Positions 9,790 through 17,754 of a stretch of DNA of 64,000 nt are shown here, piece by piece; the first letter of the stretch is position 1; each line of letters opens with the position of its first letter. Position numbers and translations under genes: made by a program. Origin of the DNA: JACCTU01 sp963737405 (lineage in GTDB: Bacteria > Actinomycetota > Thermoleophilia > Gaiellales > Gaiellaceae); contig CAVTSL010000005.1 in NCBI GenBank assembly GCA_963737405.1, forward strand, positions 353,505 through 417,504. Reading direction: 5' to 3'. Under the pieces are notes generated by a model. That model ran no database searches, was not told where the DNA came from, and saw only the letters and a list, made by a program, of their open reading frames with translations.

Positions 9790-9828
9790 AAGGGCCGGCG
9801 GGTTTCCTTCTCCCCTCCGCCGGCCCTT
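9790..9828. terminator. Hairpin, probable terminator
   Basis: A 12-bp perfect stem (AAGGGCCGGCGG / CCGCCGGCCCTT) with a 15-base pyrimidine-rich loop. The closing arm ends in TT and is followed by CATCTCT, so it would stop rightward transcription. Confidence 0.6.
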
Positions 9829-9944
9829 CATCTCTAGCCCGATCGTCCGGCTCCGGTTTTCCCTCCGACATGGCCCAGATGTGTCATGGGACCGCCGCTA
9901 CCGTGGCGCGCCGCGAGTCGCATCGCCCAGTCGGCTCGCGCCGG

Positions 9945-9972
9945 GGGGCGGCCTCCGGGCCGCCCCTTCTTT
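9945..9972 (+). terminator. Intrinsic terminator
   Basis: A 9-bp GC stem (GGGGCGGCC / GGCCGCCCC), tetraloop TCCG and a T-rich tail TTCTTT on the plus strand. It lies ~120 bases after the hairpin at 9790, so a short rightward transcript could end here. Confidence 0.6.
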
Positions 9973-10070
9973 CCTGTGTCGAGGCCCGTAACCGAGGAGC
10001 GGGGCGAGACGTTCAAGAGATGTCGGCACCGGGCTTGCTAGGGGGTCCACGGCGCCGCCGCGGGGGCGGC

Positions 10071-10110
10071 TTCAGGCCCGGATCACTGGGCGAAGAACGC
10101 CGGGCCTGAA
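10071..10110 (-). terminator. Inverted repeat downstream of tRNA-Lys
   Basis: An 11-bp perfect inverted repeat (TTCAGGCCCGG / CCGGGCCTGAA) with an 18-base spacer sits 42 bases beyond the 3' end of the leftward tRNA-Lys. It may terminate that transcript; no T-run follows, so this is tentative. Confidence 0.4.
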
Positions 10111-10151
10111 CCCCGCAGAGCGTCTTGTGAGCTCGAGCCGACGCGTCGAGG

Positions 10152-10224
10152 TGGGCCGTGTAGGACTCGAACCTACGACCTTGGGATTAAAAGTCCCCTG
10201 CTCTACCAGCTGAGCTAACGGCCC
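10152..10224 (-). tRNA. tRNA-Lys (anticodon TTT)
   Basis: The 73-base cloverleaf is complete: acceptor GGGCCGT/ACGGCCC, D-arm TAGCTCAGCTGGTAGAGC, anticodon loop CTTTTAA, and T-arm with GGTTCGAGTCC. Discriminator base is A; CCA is not encoded. It is divergent from tRNA-Glu, 49 bases away. Confidence 0.95.
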
Positions 10225-10273
10225 CGCGAGCGAGTGTAGCCCTGCACTCCGCGGGCTATTCTGGCCCGACCTG

Positions 10274-10346
10274 GCCCCCATCGACTAGCGGCCCAGGTCG
10301 CCACCCTTTCAAGGTGGTAGCGCGGGTTCGAATCCCGCTGGGGGCA
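10274..10346 (+). tRNA. tRNA-Glu (anticodon TTC)
   Basis: The 73-base cloverleaf has acceptor GCCCCCA/TGGGGGC, anticodon stem CCACC/GGTGG around loop CTTTCAA, and T-loop GGTTCGAATCC. No CCA is encoded. It marks the left border of an accessory gene block and is a plausible past integration site. Confidence 0.94.
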
Positions 10347-10608
10347 TCCAGCGCCGTGGAGGAGCCGCAAACCCGCGTTCCCCACGGTGCTGTTCGTGCG
10401 AAAAGTGCGGGATTTGCGAAACGGTGCTGTCCCGGTGCTGTCCCGGGATCTTGCCGAACAAGGCAACGCCCGTCTCGAACGGCCACTAGGCGGCGCGACG
10501 GCTGCGACGTAGGTTCACCTGGGCCGCGCAACTCCGGAAGCGCCATGCGTTCAACCGCCTTGCGCGGCGCCCCGTCGCCCCGCCAAGGGACCGGCCCTTC
10601 CTACGCCC

Positions 10609-10634
10609 TTAGCGTGGACCAAATAGGACAGAAA
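10609..10634 (+). repeat. R2 dispersed repeat, partial copy
   Basis: Shares TTAGCGTGGACCAA and the following ..TAGG.CAGAA block with the two longer copies at 11631 and 12598, then diverges. An R1 copy follows 10 bases later. Confidence 0.5.
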
Positions 10635-10643
10635 CACACTCGG

Positions 10644-10666
10644 TGGGGCCAGCGTTCGGGAATGTC
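10644..10666 (-). repeat. R1 dispersed repeat, copy 1
   Basis: On the minus strand this reads GACATTCCCGAACGCTGG followed by CCCCA, matching the R1 consensus ACATTCCCGAACRCTGGCCC. It lies ~86 bases beyond the 3' end of the nucleotidyltransferase gene. Confidence 0.7.
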
Positions 10667-10751
10667 ACCTGAGCGAACGCACGCGAGTTTGGCCCGTGCC
10701 CGCGATGCGGTCGTCGAGGAATTGCGCGCGCCGGGGTTGGGCACGTGCGCC

Positions 10752-11548
10752 CTACTCGATCAGTCGGAGGTGGCGTTCGAGGGTGCCGTCGGTGAGGTAG
10801 CGCGCGATCTCCGGTTGGTCATCCACGTCTGGAGCGTGCACACGGAGGAAGCCGAGCAGGTCGCGGCCGAGCCGAGCAACAGCAGCCTTCACGTCGCCGC
10901 CGGATACCGAAGCGAGTCCGAGGCAGACGACGAGATCGGTGGCGTAGCTGGCGGGCGCGACGGTGAGCGTTAGTGCAGCGTCGAGCGCGTCTCGGCGGTC
11001 GCAGGTGATCCGCGAATCGTTGATGGGGATCAGCAGCGTCGGTGTGAGCGCAGCCGCGCCTTGCGCGAACCAGCGGAGCCCTAGCTCATCACCGCTGTTG
11101 GCGGCGCGCTTCGCCTTCAGCACGAAGTCGAGGAAGTCCTCAAGCTCTGGGTCTGCTTGCGGGTGGCGCAGCGAGGGATCCATGCCGAGGCGGCCGCGCG
11201 TCTCGTCGTCGGTGCACAGGTAGGCGGCGGCGTTGATCGCGGGGAACCCGAGCGACCAACGTGCGGGAGTCGTCGCTCTCGCCAGCCAACCATCGGCGGT
11301 GATCGCCCCGACAGAGACGCGCAGCGGCGCATCCGCGTTCTGCTTCTCGAACCACGTGCGGTAGGCGACGCGTGGCGACGGCGTGATCGCGATCAGGTCG
11401 AGGTCGCTCGCTATCGCGGCCGCCCCCTTGCGTAGCTGCCGGTCAGAAGCACCGCTGTCGCCTCCGGCTCTAGCGTGCAGAGCTGCCCAACCACTCGCTC
11501 GACAAGCGCGGCATCGAGTCCTTCGATCGGACGTTCAAGACGCGGCAC
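10752..11548 (-). pseudogene. Nucleotidyltransferase-fold protein (aminoglycoside/kanamycin nucleotidyltransferase-like), one frameshift
   Basis: Reading leftward from GTG 11548, the N-terminus contains LLTGSYARG and, after a one-base slip at about 11425 in a G run, ASDLDLIAI: together the GS..RG(x)nSDxDL signature of the polymerase-beta nucleotidyltransferase fold. A helical C-terminal domain of ~140 residues follows and ends at 10752. Such proteins transfer AMP or similar to antibiotics, proteins or RNA, and minimal forms also serve as MNT antitoxins with HEPN toxins; no HEPN partner is visible next door. One missing G restores the frame, so a sequencing error is possible. Confidence 0.65.
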
Positions 11549-11630
11549 AGAGCGACCTTACGTCCGCCTGGCTCGTCGACATGTGCCAGGGCGCTCTCGC
11601 CTGACATCGCTCGTCCGGGCCTTCCGCGCC

Positions 11631-11713
11631 GCTCAGCGTGGACCAACAGGGCAGAACCGCGTCGGGGGCTTCGCTCTGCGGTCGCGACGGTCAGGCGAGA
11701 CGAAGCTCGCTCA
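11631..11713 (+). repeat. R2 dispersed repeat, copy A
   Basis: About 83 bases starting GCTCAGCGTGGACCAA and ending GAAGCTCGCTCA, closely matching copy B at 12598 apart from a short insertion in the middle. It lies between the nucleotidyltransferase start and the methyltransferase stop. Confidence 0.75.
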
Positions 11714-11752
11714 GGTGGCGGTCTTGGGTCGCGCTCAATCCACGGATGCGGT

Positions 11753-12463
11753 TCACGGAGCGCATACGAAAATCGCGAGGCGCCTAGACGCCACGAGCGG
11801 CCCGTGGAGGTCTGGCAGGAGATCGGCCATCTCGGCCGACCGAGTGGCCGCGACATACTCGTAGGCCGCCTGCTGGCCGTGGAACGTGACAGTTCCGAAG
11901 AGATCACGCTGCTCAACGTGGTTGAAGTGTCGGCGGAGAGCGCGGCCGGCACTTTCGACCGTAAATCCGCCACCTGGAGCGCCGATCTCGCCGACGAGCT
12001 CCCACACCTCCGCGAGATTTCGTTCGCTGCTCGTCGCTGCGACAAGGCGTCCGTCTGGCCGTAGCACTCTGCGCAGCTCCTCTAAGGCCCGATCGAGGTC
12101 GGACGCGTGGTAGAGCATCCACGCTGCCACCGCGCAGTCGAAACTTCCATCGCGAAACGGCAGGTCCACAACGTCGCCGATGATTGCCTCGACTCCGCGA
12201 GCAGCTGTGAGCTCGACCATGCGCGCGGACTGATCGAGCGCGATGACGTGCGCTGAGAGCTCGCGCGACATCCGCTCCGCGAGCTCCCCTCGTCCGCACC
12301 CGACCTCCAGCACGTCCCGTGGCTGCCGTTCGGCGACCGCGGCGAAGACGACGTCGTACGGGTCGGGTCCGGTCGCCGTCTCCTGTTTAGCCATGCGCGC
12401 GGCGTACCGCGTTTCGTCGGCGTACTCCTTCCGAACTCGTTCGGGATCGTTTAGCGAGTCCAT
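11753..12463 (-). CDS. Class I SAM-dependent methyltransferase
   Basis: A ~236-residue protein of the methyltransferase_11 type. Motif I is VLEVGCGRGELAERM, motif II-like ALDQSARMVELT, then GDVVDLPFRDGSFDCAVA and a C-terminal half with no clear substrate signature. I take ATG 12463; a GTG at 12496 would add eleven residues and neither has a clear ribosome site. R2 copies flank the gene on both sides and an R1 copy lies upstream. The substrate is unknown. Confidence 0.8.
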   Translation of the reverse strand: MDSLNDPERVRKEYADETRYAARMAKQETATGPDPYDVVFAAVAERQPRDVLEVGCGRGELAERMSRELSAHVIALDQSARMVELTAARGVEAIIGDVVDLPFRDGSFDCAVAAWMLYHASDLDRALEELRRVLRPDGRLVAATSSERNLAEVWELVGEIGAPGGGFTVESAGRALRRHFNHVEQRDLFGTVTFHGQQAAYEYVAATRSAEMADLLPDLHGPLVASRRLAIFVCAP

Positions 12464-12548
12464 CGCGTCGCGTAAGACGTAGCAAGAGCGGTTCACGACG
12501 TCTCAGACTCTACGGCCCTCTCAGGCTCAGAGCGGTTCCGCGTCAAGT

Positions 12549-12570
12549 GACATTCCCGAACACTGGCCCA
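12549..12570 (+). repeat. R1 dispersed repeat, copy 2
   Basis: Matches the R1 consensus exactly with A at the variable position. It lies upstream of the methyltransferase and ~28 bases before R2 copy B. Confidence 0.75.
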
Positions 12571-12597
12571 GCTGGCCCACCCCAGGCCGCTACCCCT

Positions 12598-12675
12598 GCT
12601 CAGCGTGGACCAATAGGGCAGAACGGCGTCGGGGGCTGTGCGGTCGCGTCGGTCAGGCGAGAGGAAGCTCGCTCA
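12598..12675 (+). repeat. R2 dispersed repeat, copy B
   Basis: About 78 bases, GCTCAGCGTGGACCAAT to GGAAGCTCGCTCA, with near-identical sequence to copy A at 11631 apart from a short deletion. It ends 23 bases before the acetyltransferase stop. Confidence 0.75.
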
Positions 12676-12698
12676 ATCGGGCTACCCACCTCCGCGCG

Positions 12699-13178
12699 TC
12701 ACAGCGTGTACTCGTAGAAGCGGGTGCCGGGACGTGGCTCGTACGGGAGTGGCGGCGGCGTGTCAGGCTCGACGAAGCCGCACTTCTCGTACAAGCGTGC
12801 GGCGCGTGCATTTCCTCGCTCGACGGAGAGGACGACACGCACACGGCCGTGGCTGCGCGACCACTCGATGATGCGCTCGACCAGCTCGCGCGCGACGCCG
12901 CTCCCGCGCAGATCGGGCGCGAGCCACATCCCGACGAGGTGGACCGTCTCCGCGTCGTCGTCGAGGAAGGCGGACACCATCCCGTTGAAAGCGCCATCCC
13001 GCTCATCGACGAAGGTCACGTCGTGCTCGCTCGGCCGCGCGCGCTCGCGCCACCGCTCATCCGGGAGCGTCCGAGCGTCTTCAACCGTTTCGAGAAACGC
13101 GTCGGGATCGCTCGCGAGCGCGCGCAGTCGGACGTCGCGCAGACGCTCCCAGTCGTCGGTCTCAACGCGGCGGATCAT
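12699..13178 (-). CDS. GNAT family N-acetyltransferase
   Basis: A 159-residue protein starting at ATG 13178 (MIRRVETDDWERL). The acetyl-CoA motif A is VGMWLAPDLRGSGVARELV, with the expected R/Q-x-x-G-x-G/A pattern (RGSGVA), and motif B is VERGNARAARLYEKCGFV. Both are typical of RimI-like GNAT enzymes. The acceptor is unknown. Longer upstream starts would read through an R1 repeat and are rejected. Confidence 0.85.
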   Translation of the reverse strand: MIRRVETDDWERLRDVRLRALASDPDAFLETVEDARTLPDERWRERARPSEHDVTFVDERDGAFNGMVSAFLDDDAETVHLVGMWLAPDLRGSGVARELVERIIEWSRSHGRVRVVLSVERGNARAARLYEKCGFVEPDTPPPLPYEPRPGTRFYEYTL

Positions 13179-13272
13179 GCTGTCAGCCTGGCACGCCTGA
13201 GCACCTCGCCGCGACAACAACGGCCGACTGCTGGTTACCGTCGACCGCCGACCGAGTCCCGGCTGCTCGGGA

Positions 13273-13295
13273 GACATTCCCGAACGCTGTCCCCA
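13273..13295 (+). repeat. R1 dispersed repeat, copy 3
   Basis: Reads GACATTCCCGAACGCTG then TCCCCA, one or two changes from consensus. It lies between the divergent acetyltransferase and oxidoreductase genes. Confidence 0.7.
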
Positions 13296-13434
13296 GGCGA
13301 GGCTCTTGCGCGCGACTACAGCGGCCATCTCGCTTAAGGTGTTTATGGCGTTGAGTCAGGAGCAATGACGTTGGACGTCGCAGCGCGAAGTCTCATGAGA
13401 ACCGAAGTCCAACTGCGGTAGAAGCAGAGCGCCA

Positions 13435-14169
13435 GTGCTAGCGGTACGCCTGCACCGATACGGCTTGACCGTTGAGGAGATCGAGGCGCCGTCGCCTCGT
13501 CCGGGCGAGGTTCTGGTGCGGGTACATGCGGCGGCGATTACGCGTGGCGAGTTGGAGTGGCCGGTTGATCGACTGCCGGCGATTCCGTCGTACGAGCTTT
13601 CGGGCGTCCTCGTCGATAGCGGTGATGAGGTTTATGCGCTGACGCCGTTCGATCGCGACGGCGTGGCCGCCGAGTATGCCCTTGTCCCGGCGCGGGTGCT
13701 TGCGCCGAAGCCAGCGCGACTGAGCCACGTTGAGGCGGCAGCGCTGCCGATGGGCGGGCTGACCGCCTGGCAAGCGTTGTTCGTGCACGGTCGGCTCGCC
13801 CGCGGCGAGCGGGTGCTAGTCACGGGCGCGTCGGGCGGAGTGGGGCATATCGCCGTCCAGCTAGCGCGACACGCCGGCGCAGAGGTCGTGGAGAGCGGGG
13901 CGGTCGACCTGGTCTTCGACACTCGTGGCGGCGAGATACCCGCTGGCGAGCGCGTGGTCACGATCGTAGAGGAGGTGCCGGGCGCGACCTACTTCGTTGT
14001 CGAACCCGACCACGAGCAACTGCTGGAGTTGGGCGCGTTGGTGGACGCAGGCGAGCTTCGCCCGGAAGTCGACTCGGTCTTCCCGCTCACGGAGGCCCGG
14101 GCGGCGTTCGAGCGGGTTGCGGCCCCCGGGAAGCGGGGCAAGGTCGTGCTTGAAGGTGGCAGTGGCTAG
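13435..14169 (+). CDS. Zinc-independent medium-chain dehydrogenase (quinone oxidoreductase-like)
   Basis: A 244-residue MDR-superfamily protein starting at GTG 13435. The GroES-like N-terminal domain (PRPGEVLVRVHAAAITRGE) leads into a Rossmann domain with VTGASGGVGHIAVQLA, and the C-terminus EARAAFERVAAPGKRGKVVL is diagnostic of the quinone-oxidoreductase branch. It is ~60-80 residues shorter than usual; the second half of the nucleotide-binding domain is compact. It should reduce quinones or enones with NADPH. Confidence 0.8.
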   Translation: MLAVRLHRYGLTVEEIEAPSPRPGEVLVRVHAAAITRGELEWPVDRLPAIPSYELSGVLVDSGDEVYALTPFDRDGVAAEYALVPARVLAPKPARLSHVEAAALPMGGLTAWQALFVHGRLARGERVLVTGASGGVGHIAVQLARHAGAEVVESGAVDLVFDTRGGEIPAGERVVTIVEEVPGATYFVVEPDHEQLLELGALVDAGELRPEVDSVFPLTEARAAFERVAAPGKRGKVVLEGGSG

Positions 14170-14246
14170 CGGCTGGGCGACCGTGGCCTGCCTTTCCCGG
14201 ACAGCCCGGGATCGACCTGCTTCGCAGTACTTAAATTGGGCCCTTC

Positions 14247-15209
14247 GTGGATGGCGATGGGGTAGCGCACACAGGAGGGTTGCCCAGCGAGCAGGTTCTG
14301 CGCTGGGTGGCGGGAGTGGTCGGCGGGATGCGCGTCCTTTCGGTCGAGAACGTCTCCCGAAGCACCCACCGTCCCTCTGGCACGTTCCGCCTCCGAGTCG
14401 AAGGAACGTCGACCGGCGCCGCTGACCTAATCCTGAAGCTCTCGGTGTCGCGCTGGGTCACCGACGGCATGGTGATCACGAACGCCCGAGCCCTTCGGCT
14501 GGCCGAGGCCCATGGCCTGGCCGGGCCGCGCCTGATCGCCGCCGATCTCGACGGGCGGGCCAGCGGAACCGTGGCTACCCTGGAGACCTTCCTGTCCGGC
14601 AGCAGCGATCTCCCGCCGATGGTTTCTGCCGTCCGCCTCCGGGAAGCCGGAGCCGCAATCGCGAGGGTCAACGCCGTCGTCTTGGAGGCACAGGCCGACC
14701 TGCCGTACCGACCCCGGCCGATTGCCGTCGACGACCGCGCCACCGAACGCCGGCGGGGTTGGATGCCGACGACGCCTCTCTTGCATCGGGCCGACGAGCG
14801 GGTCAGGTCGCATCGCGTGCCCGCTGCCCTGTCGGTGTTCGTGCATGGCGACGTCTGGGGCGGCAACATGCTGTGGGAGGGCGACCGTTGCGTCGCGCTG
14901 ATCGATTGGAAGACGGCTGGAGTCGGTGATCCGGGAGTCGACCTCGGCAGCCTTCGGATGCAGATGGCCCTTCAGTACGGCCAGGACGCGCCAACTCATG
15001 TGTTGGAGGGCTGGCAGCGACAGGCCGGACGGGCGGCTACCGCAGTGCCCTACTGGGACGCCGTCGCCGCGCTCAACACGCCGACCGTGATGCAAGGCTG
15101 GCCGGGGTTCGCCGACGACGGTAGCCCGCTGGACGCCGCGGCCGTCACGGAGCGCCGAGACGCGTTCCTCCGCACCGCCCTCGGTCAGCTTCCGACACCA
15201 ATCAGCTGA
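14247..15209 (+). CDS. Aminoglycoside phosphotransferase (APH) family kinase
   Basis: A 320-residue protein kinase-like fold. The catalytic loop is VHGDVWGGNML (His200, Asp202, Asn207) and the metal-binding segment is LIDWKTAGVGDPGVDL (Asp220). The N-lobe lysine is probably in LILKLSV. Family members phosphorylate antibiotics, choline, fructosamines or homoserine; nothing here fixes the substrate, so antibiotic resistance should not be assumed. Start GTG/ATG at 14247 gives a normal length. It lies 77 bases after the oxidoreductase in the same direction. Confidence 0.8.
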   Translation: MDGDGVAHTGGLPSEQVLRWVAGVVGGMRVLSVENVSRSTHRPSGTFRLRVEGTSTGAADLILKLSVSRWVTDGMVITNARALRLAEAHGLAGPRLIAADLDGRASGTVATLETFLSGSSDLPPMVSAVRLREAGAAIARVNAVVLEAQADLPYRPRPIAVDDRATERRRGWMPTTPLLHRADERVRSHRVPAALSVFVHGDVWGGNMLWEGDRCVALIDWKTAGVGDPGVDLGSLRMQMALQYGQDAPTHVLEGWQRQAGRAATAVPYWDAVAALNTPTVMQGWPGFADDGSPLDAAAVTERRDAFLRTALGQLPTPIS

Positions 15210-15272
15210 CCGCGGCGTTGCAGACACGCGGACACCGAGACCCCGCTCACCCGATCCATCCGCACGCTTGCT

Positions 15273-15949
15273 TTGGAGAAATTGTCCAAGCACGTGCCGC
15301 ACAAGCTTTTCGCGTCGCGGGGATCACGGCCGTCGCGTCCAATCGACCTGACGATCACGGCGCGGAGTCCGTTCGGGCTTTTACGGGATCTTGCAAATGA
15401 CACCCGTGACTCGAATCCGGACCTGTTCGAGTCCCAGCTTGTCGTGTGCCTGACCGAAACGCCGCTTGAGCACGTCTGGATGATGTGCGCGAACATCGCC
15501 GACCGTGGCCATCCCCTCGCGCCATACGGCGTTGCCTTCTCAAAGTCGTGGGCACGCGCCGCCGGCCAACCCCGTGTGGTACATCGACGTCCTACCCACC
15601 GGGCATCGCGGTGCCGACTGGCTGACGAAGTCGCTCTTCAACATCGCCAAGCAGACCGTCCGTGACGGCGGCAAGCGATATGGGGCCAGTCGGGTGACCG
15701 GCTCGACGGCGCGAGTTCTGGTGGGAACGGGAGTGGAGGTATCGCGGCAACCTCGAATTCGCCTGGCCTGACGTCGTCGCGGCGTTCGCGCCCCACGCGC
15801 GGCACGGTGAACTTCGTGATGCACTTGGCGCGGAGGCCGGCGGGGAAGACCTGCCGGCGGTCCTCGATCCAACCTGGCGCCTTGAGCGGATGATCGCCGC
15901 CCTCGCCGATGTGCCGGACGACCACGTAGGACCCCTTCCGCGGTACTGA
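15273..15949 (+). pseudogene. AbiGi-like abortive-infection protein, two frameshifts
   Basis: Three frames must be joined. The first (from TTG 15273 or GTG 15294) carries LVVCLTETPLEHVWMMC and PYGVAFSKSWARAAG; after a slip near 15563 it continues ANPVWYIDVLPTG; after a second slip near 15690-15712 it ends EFWWEREWRYRGN through PLPRY at 15949. The order 'C.T..PL......YG..F.K.W....G.NPV.Y......EREWRY' resembles putative AbiGi phage-resistance proteins (PF10899) as I know the family. No AbiGii partner is seen beside it. The repeated breaks suggest a decayed gene, though sequence errors are possible. Confidence 0.45.
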
Positions 15950-16152
15950 CGATCCAGCTGGCCACGCCGGCGGTGCCTAGTCGCGGCCCCGGACGGGGTG
16001 CGGGCAGCCGCACCCGTCGCGTCCCTGGGCCGCACGAACACACCCTCCCGCGGGGGGAACCCGTACGCGCAAACACATGGCGGCCGCCTTCTGGCGAGGC
16101 TTCGAAAAGGCGACGCTGTGAGTGCAAGTCACCCACTCGCCAAAGGAGCCAC

Positions 16153-16506
16153 ATGTCCCTCTTCAAGAACCCCACCAGCACCGCCGCCCAGATGGTTCGT
16201 TGGAGTGCCGGACATTGGAAGATCGCGGTCTACGGTTGGCTCGCGTTCGTCGCAGTCGCGTTCGCGCTCGACGCCGCCCTCGGCACGACGATCCTGGCGA
16301 TCCCGCAGCTCAACGTGAGCCTGCTCGACCTGACCGCGACCGGTGCCGCCGCTCCGGTGCTGCCGCTGCTGCTCTTCGCGCCGCTCGTGGCGTTCTCGAT
16401 GAACCTCCACGTGTCGGCCCGCAGCGGGCTCCGCAAGGCGACCCGCCGCGCCGGCGTGATCCAGGACGTCGAGTCCCAGGGCGCTTCCTGCTCCTGCTCG
16501 CTCTAA
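16153..16506 (+). CDS. Orphan MMPL-transporter N-terminus with two membrane segments
   Basis: A 117-residue membrane protein with a strong ribosome site (AAAGGAG, five bases before ATG 16153). Residues ~13-45 (MVRWSAGHWKIAVYGWLAF..) look exactly like the start of MMPL/RND-type lipid exporters of actinobacteria, but the rest of that ~700-residue protein is absent. Instead a second hydrophobic stretch (APVLPLLLFAPLVAFSMNL) and a basic tail follow. It may be a truncated transporter fused to new sequence, or a small protein borrowing the membrane-insertion segment. Function unknown. Confidence 0.6.
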   Translation: MSLFKNPTSTAAQMVRWSAGHWKIAVYGWLAFVAVAFALDAALGTTILAIPQLNVSLLDLTATGAAAPVLPLLLFAPLVAFSMNLHVSARSGLRKATRRAGVIQDVESQGASCSCSL

Positions 16507-16716
16507 GGGATTCACTCGATCGGGGCCAGCCGAACCTCACCCGCTGCTGAACCTGCTGGCCTAGCTGGCCCGGCCCATTCCGCGAAGTCGAATCGACGAG
16601 CTCGCAGAGAAGCGGCGACTGTTCGGGTGGACATACGCCGCGTCCGGCGCCGAAACTGTCCGGGTGGCCGCGCCGCAGCAGCAGCGTCTCGGGCGCGCAA
16701 GTAGAACCTGCGGGAC

Positions 16717-17523
16717 TTAATGCTGCGGCGCTGCCGAGCGGAGAAGCTCGACGATGTGCGGCATCAGTACGTCATCCGCCTCGTAGAAGGCGGAGATGTG
16801 GGAATGGCCGGTTAGCGAGACGAACACGGCGCCCGGGATCTCCTCGGCCGCTCTCTTCGCGTCGTCGTGCATTTCGTCCGATTCGCCGGCGCAGATCAAG
16901 CACGGCACCCGCCACCCGCTTAGGTTCTGCGAGACCGACCCCTCGATGTGGGCGGATCGCCACGCCGCGTCGAGCGCGGCGGGGTCGTTCTTCTCGAGCA
17001 TCCACGTCCGCTCTGGCTCGGGGAAGCGATAGCCGAGCGCTGCCTCGAAGGCATCGACGAACCCCTTCATTCCTCGATGCCGGGAGGCCGCAATGGCTGC
17101 CGCGACCGCGTGTGCGGTCGGCGACTCGAGGTCCCATTCGTACGGCTGGTTGCCGCAGAGAACGAGCGAGAGGACTCGTTCCGGGGCACGCTCGCCGAGC
17201 GCGAACCCGAGCCGAGCTCCCCATGAGGAACCGAGGAAATGCGCCCGCTCGATGCCCAGTGCATCGAGGACGGCGACGGCGTCCGCGACGCGTGCGGTCA
17301 GCGCGTAGGCGCTCGCTTCGCGTGGCTTGTCGCTTCCGCCCTGACCGCGGTGATCGGCGAAGATCAGGCGGAACTCGCCGCGCAACGCTCGGGTGAGGCG
17401 CGATGACTTCGCGACCTCGAGCGGATCCGCGAAGCCGGTGTAGAAGAGGACAGGCGGCCCTGCTGCTCCCGCGTCCTCGAAGTACGTGCGGACGCCGTCG
17501 AGGGGGTTCGTCGCGTACGGCAT
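16717..17523 (-). CDS. Alpha/beta-fold hydrolase
   Basis: A 268-residue protein from ATG 17523, preceded by GGAGAGAGGAA. The nucleophile elbow is GSSWG with Ser100; the acid is probably Asp in GESDEMHDD and the base His in LTGHSHISAF. HRGQGGSDKP is the usual oxyanion-side loop. Similar to proline-iminopeptidase/haloalkane-type hydrolases; substrate unknown. Longer upstream starts run through an R1 repeat and are rejected. Confidence 0.85.
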   Translation of the reverse strand: MPYATNPLDGVRTYFEDAGAAGPPVLFYTGFADPLEVAKSSRLTRALRGEFRLIFADHRGQGGSDKPREASAYALTARVADAVAVLDALGIERAHFLGSSWGARLGFALGERAPERVLSLVLCGNQPYEWDLESPTAHAVAAAIAASRHRGMKGFVDAFEAALGYRFPEPERTWMLEKNDPAALDAAWRSAHIEGSVSQNLSGWRVPCLICAGESDEMHDDAKRAAEEIPGAVFVSLTGHSHISAFYEADDVLMPHIVELLRSAAPQH

Positions 17524-17642
17524 CGGTTCCTCTCTCCGCTGCCCGACCCTACACGCTGGAACTTCCGCGACATATGACGCAGAAAAAACGCGTCCTTCGG
17601 GCGTAAGAGCAGCTCGCCGCGAGGGAATGTCTCGCGCCCGTT

Positions 17643-17663
17643 GGTGTCCCGAACACTGGCCCA
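17643..17663 (+). repeat. R1 dispersed repeat, copy 4
   Basis: Reads GGTGTCCCGAACACTGGCCC plus A; the first half lacks the usual ATT but the second half is identical to consensus. It lies upstream of the hydrolase gene. Confidence 0.6.
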
Positions 17664-17754
17664 TCCGACTCGCCTGTCTCTCAGTCAAGCGCTTCGAGCC
17701 TGTCGCGGAATGAAGAGCGAGGACCCGTCCGCGGATCCCATCCGCGGGTTCGAG

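Larger units (their letters stand above)
9591..10151. other. Gene-free interval with three hairpins
   Basis: No convincing coding sequence is present between the Ig-repeat gene and tRNA-Lys. The stretch contains two terminator-like hairpins and one longer inverted repeat, listed separately. The ~115 bases between the first two hairpins could hold a short untranslated transcript, but nothing in the sequence proves it. Confidence 0.5.
10347..10751. other. Gene-free interval after tRNA-Glu
   Basis: No gene is supported here. The interval holds a short direct repeat (CGGTGCTGTCC twice near 10422-10443), a partial copy of the R2 repeat near 10609 and a reverse copy of the R1 repeat at 10644. It looks like worn-down insertion debris beside the tRNA. 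Confidence 0.5.
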
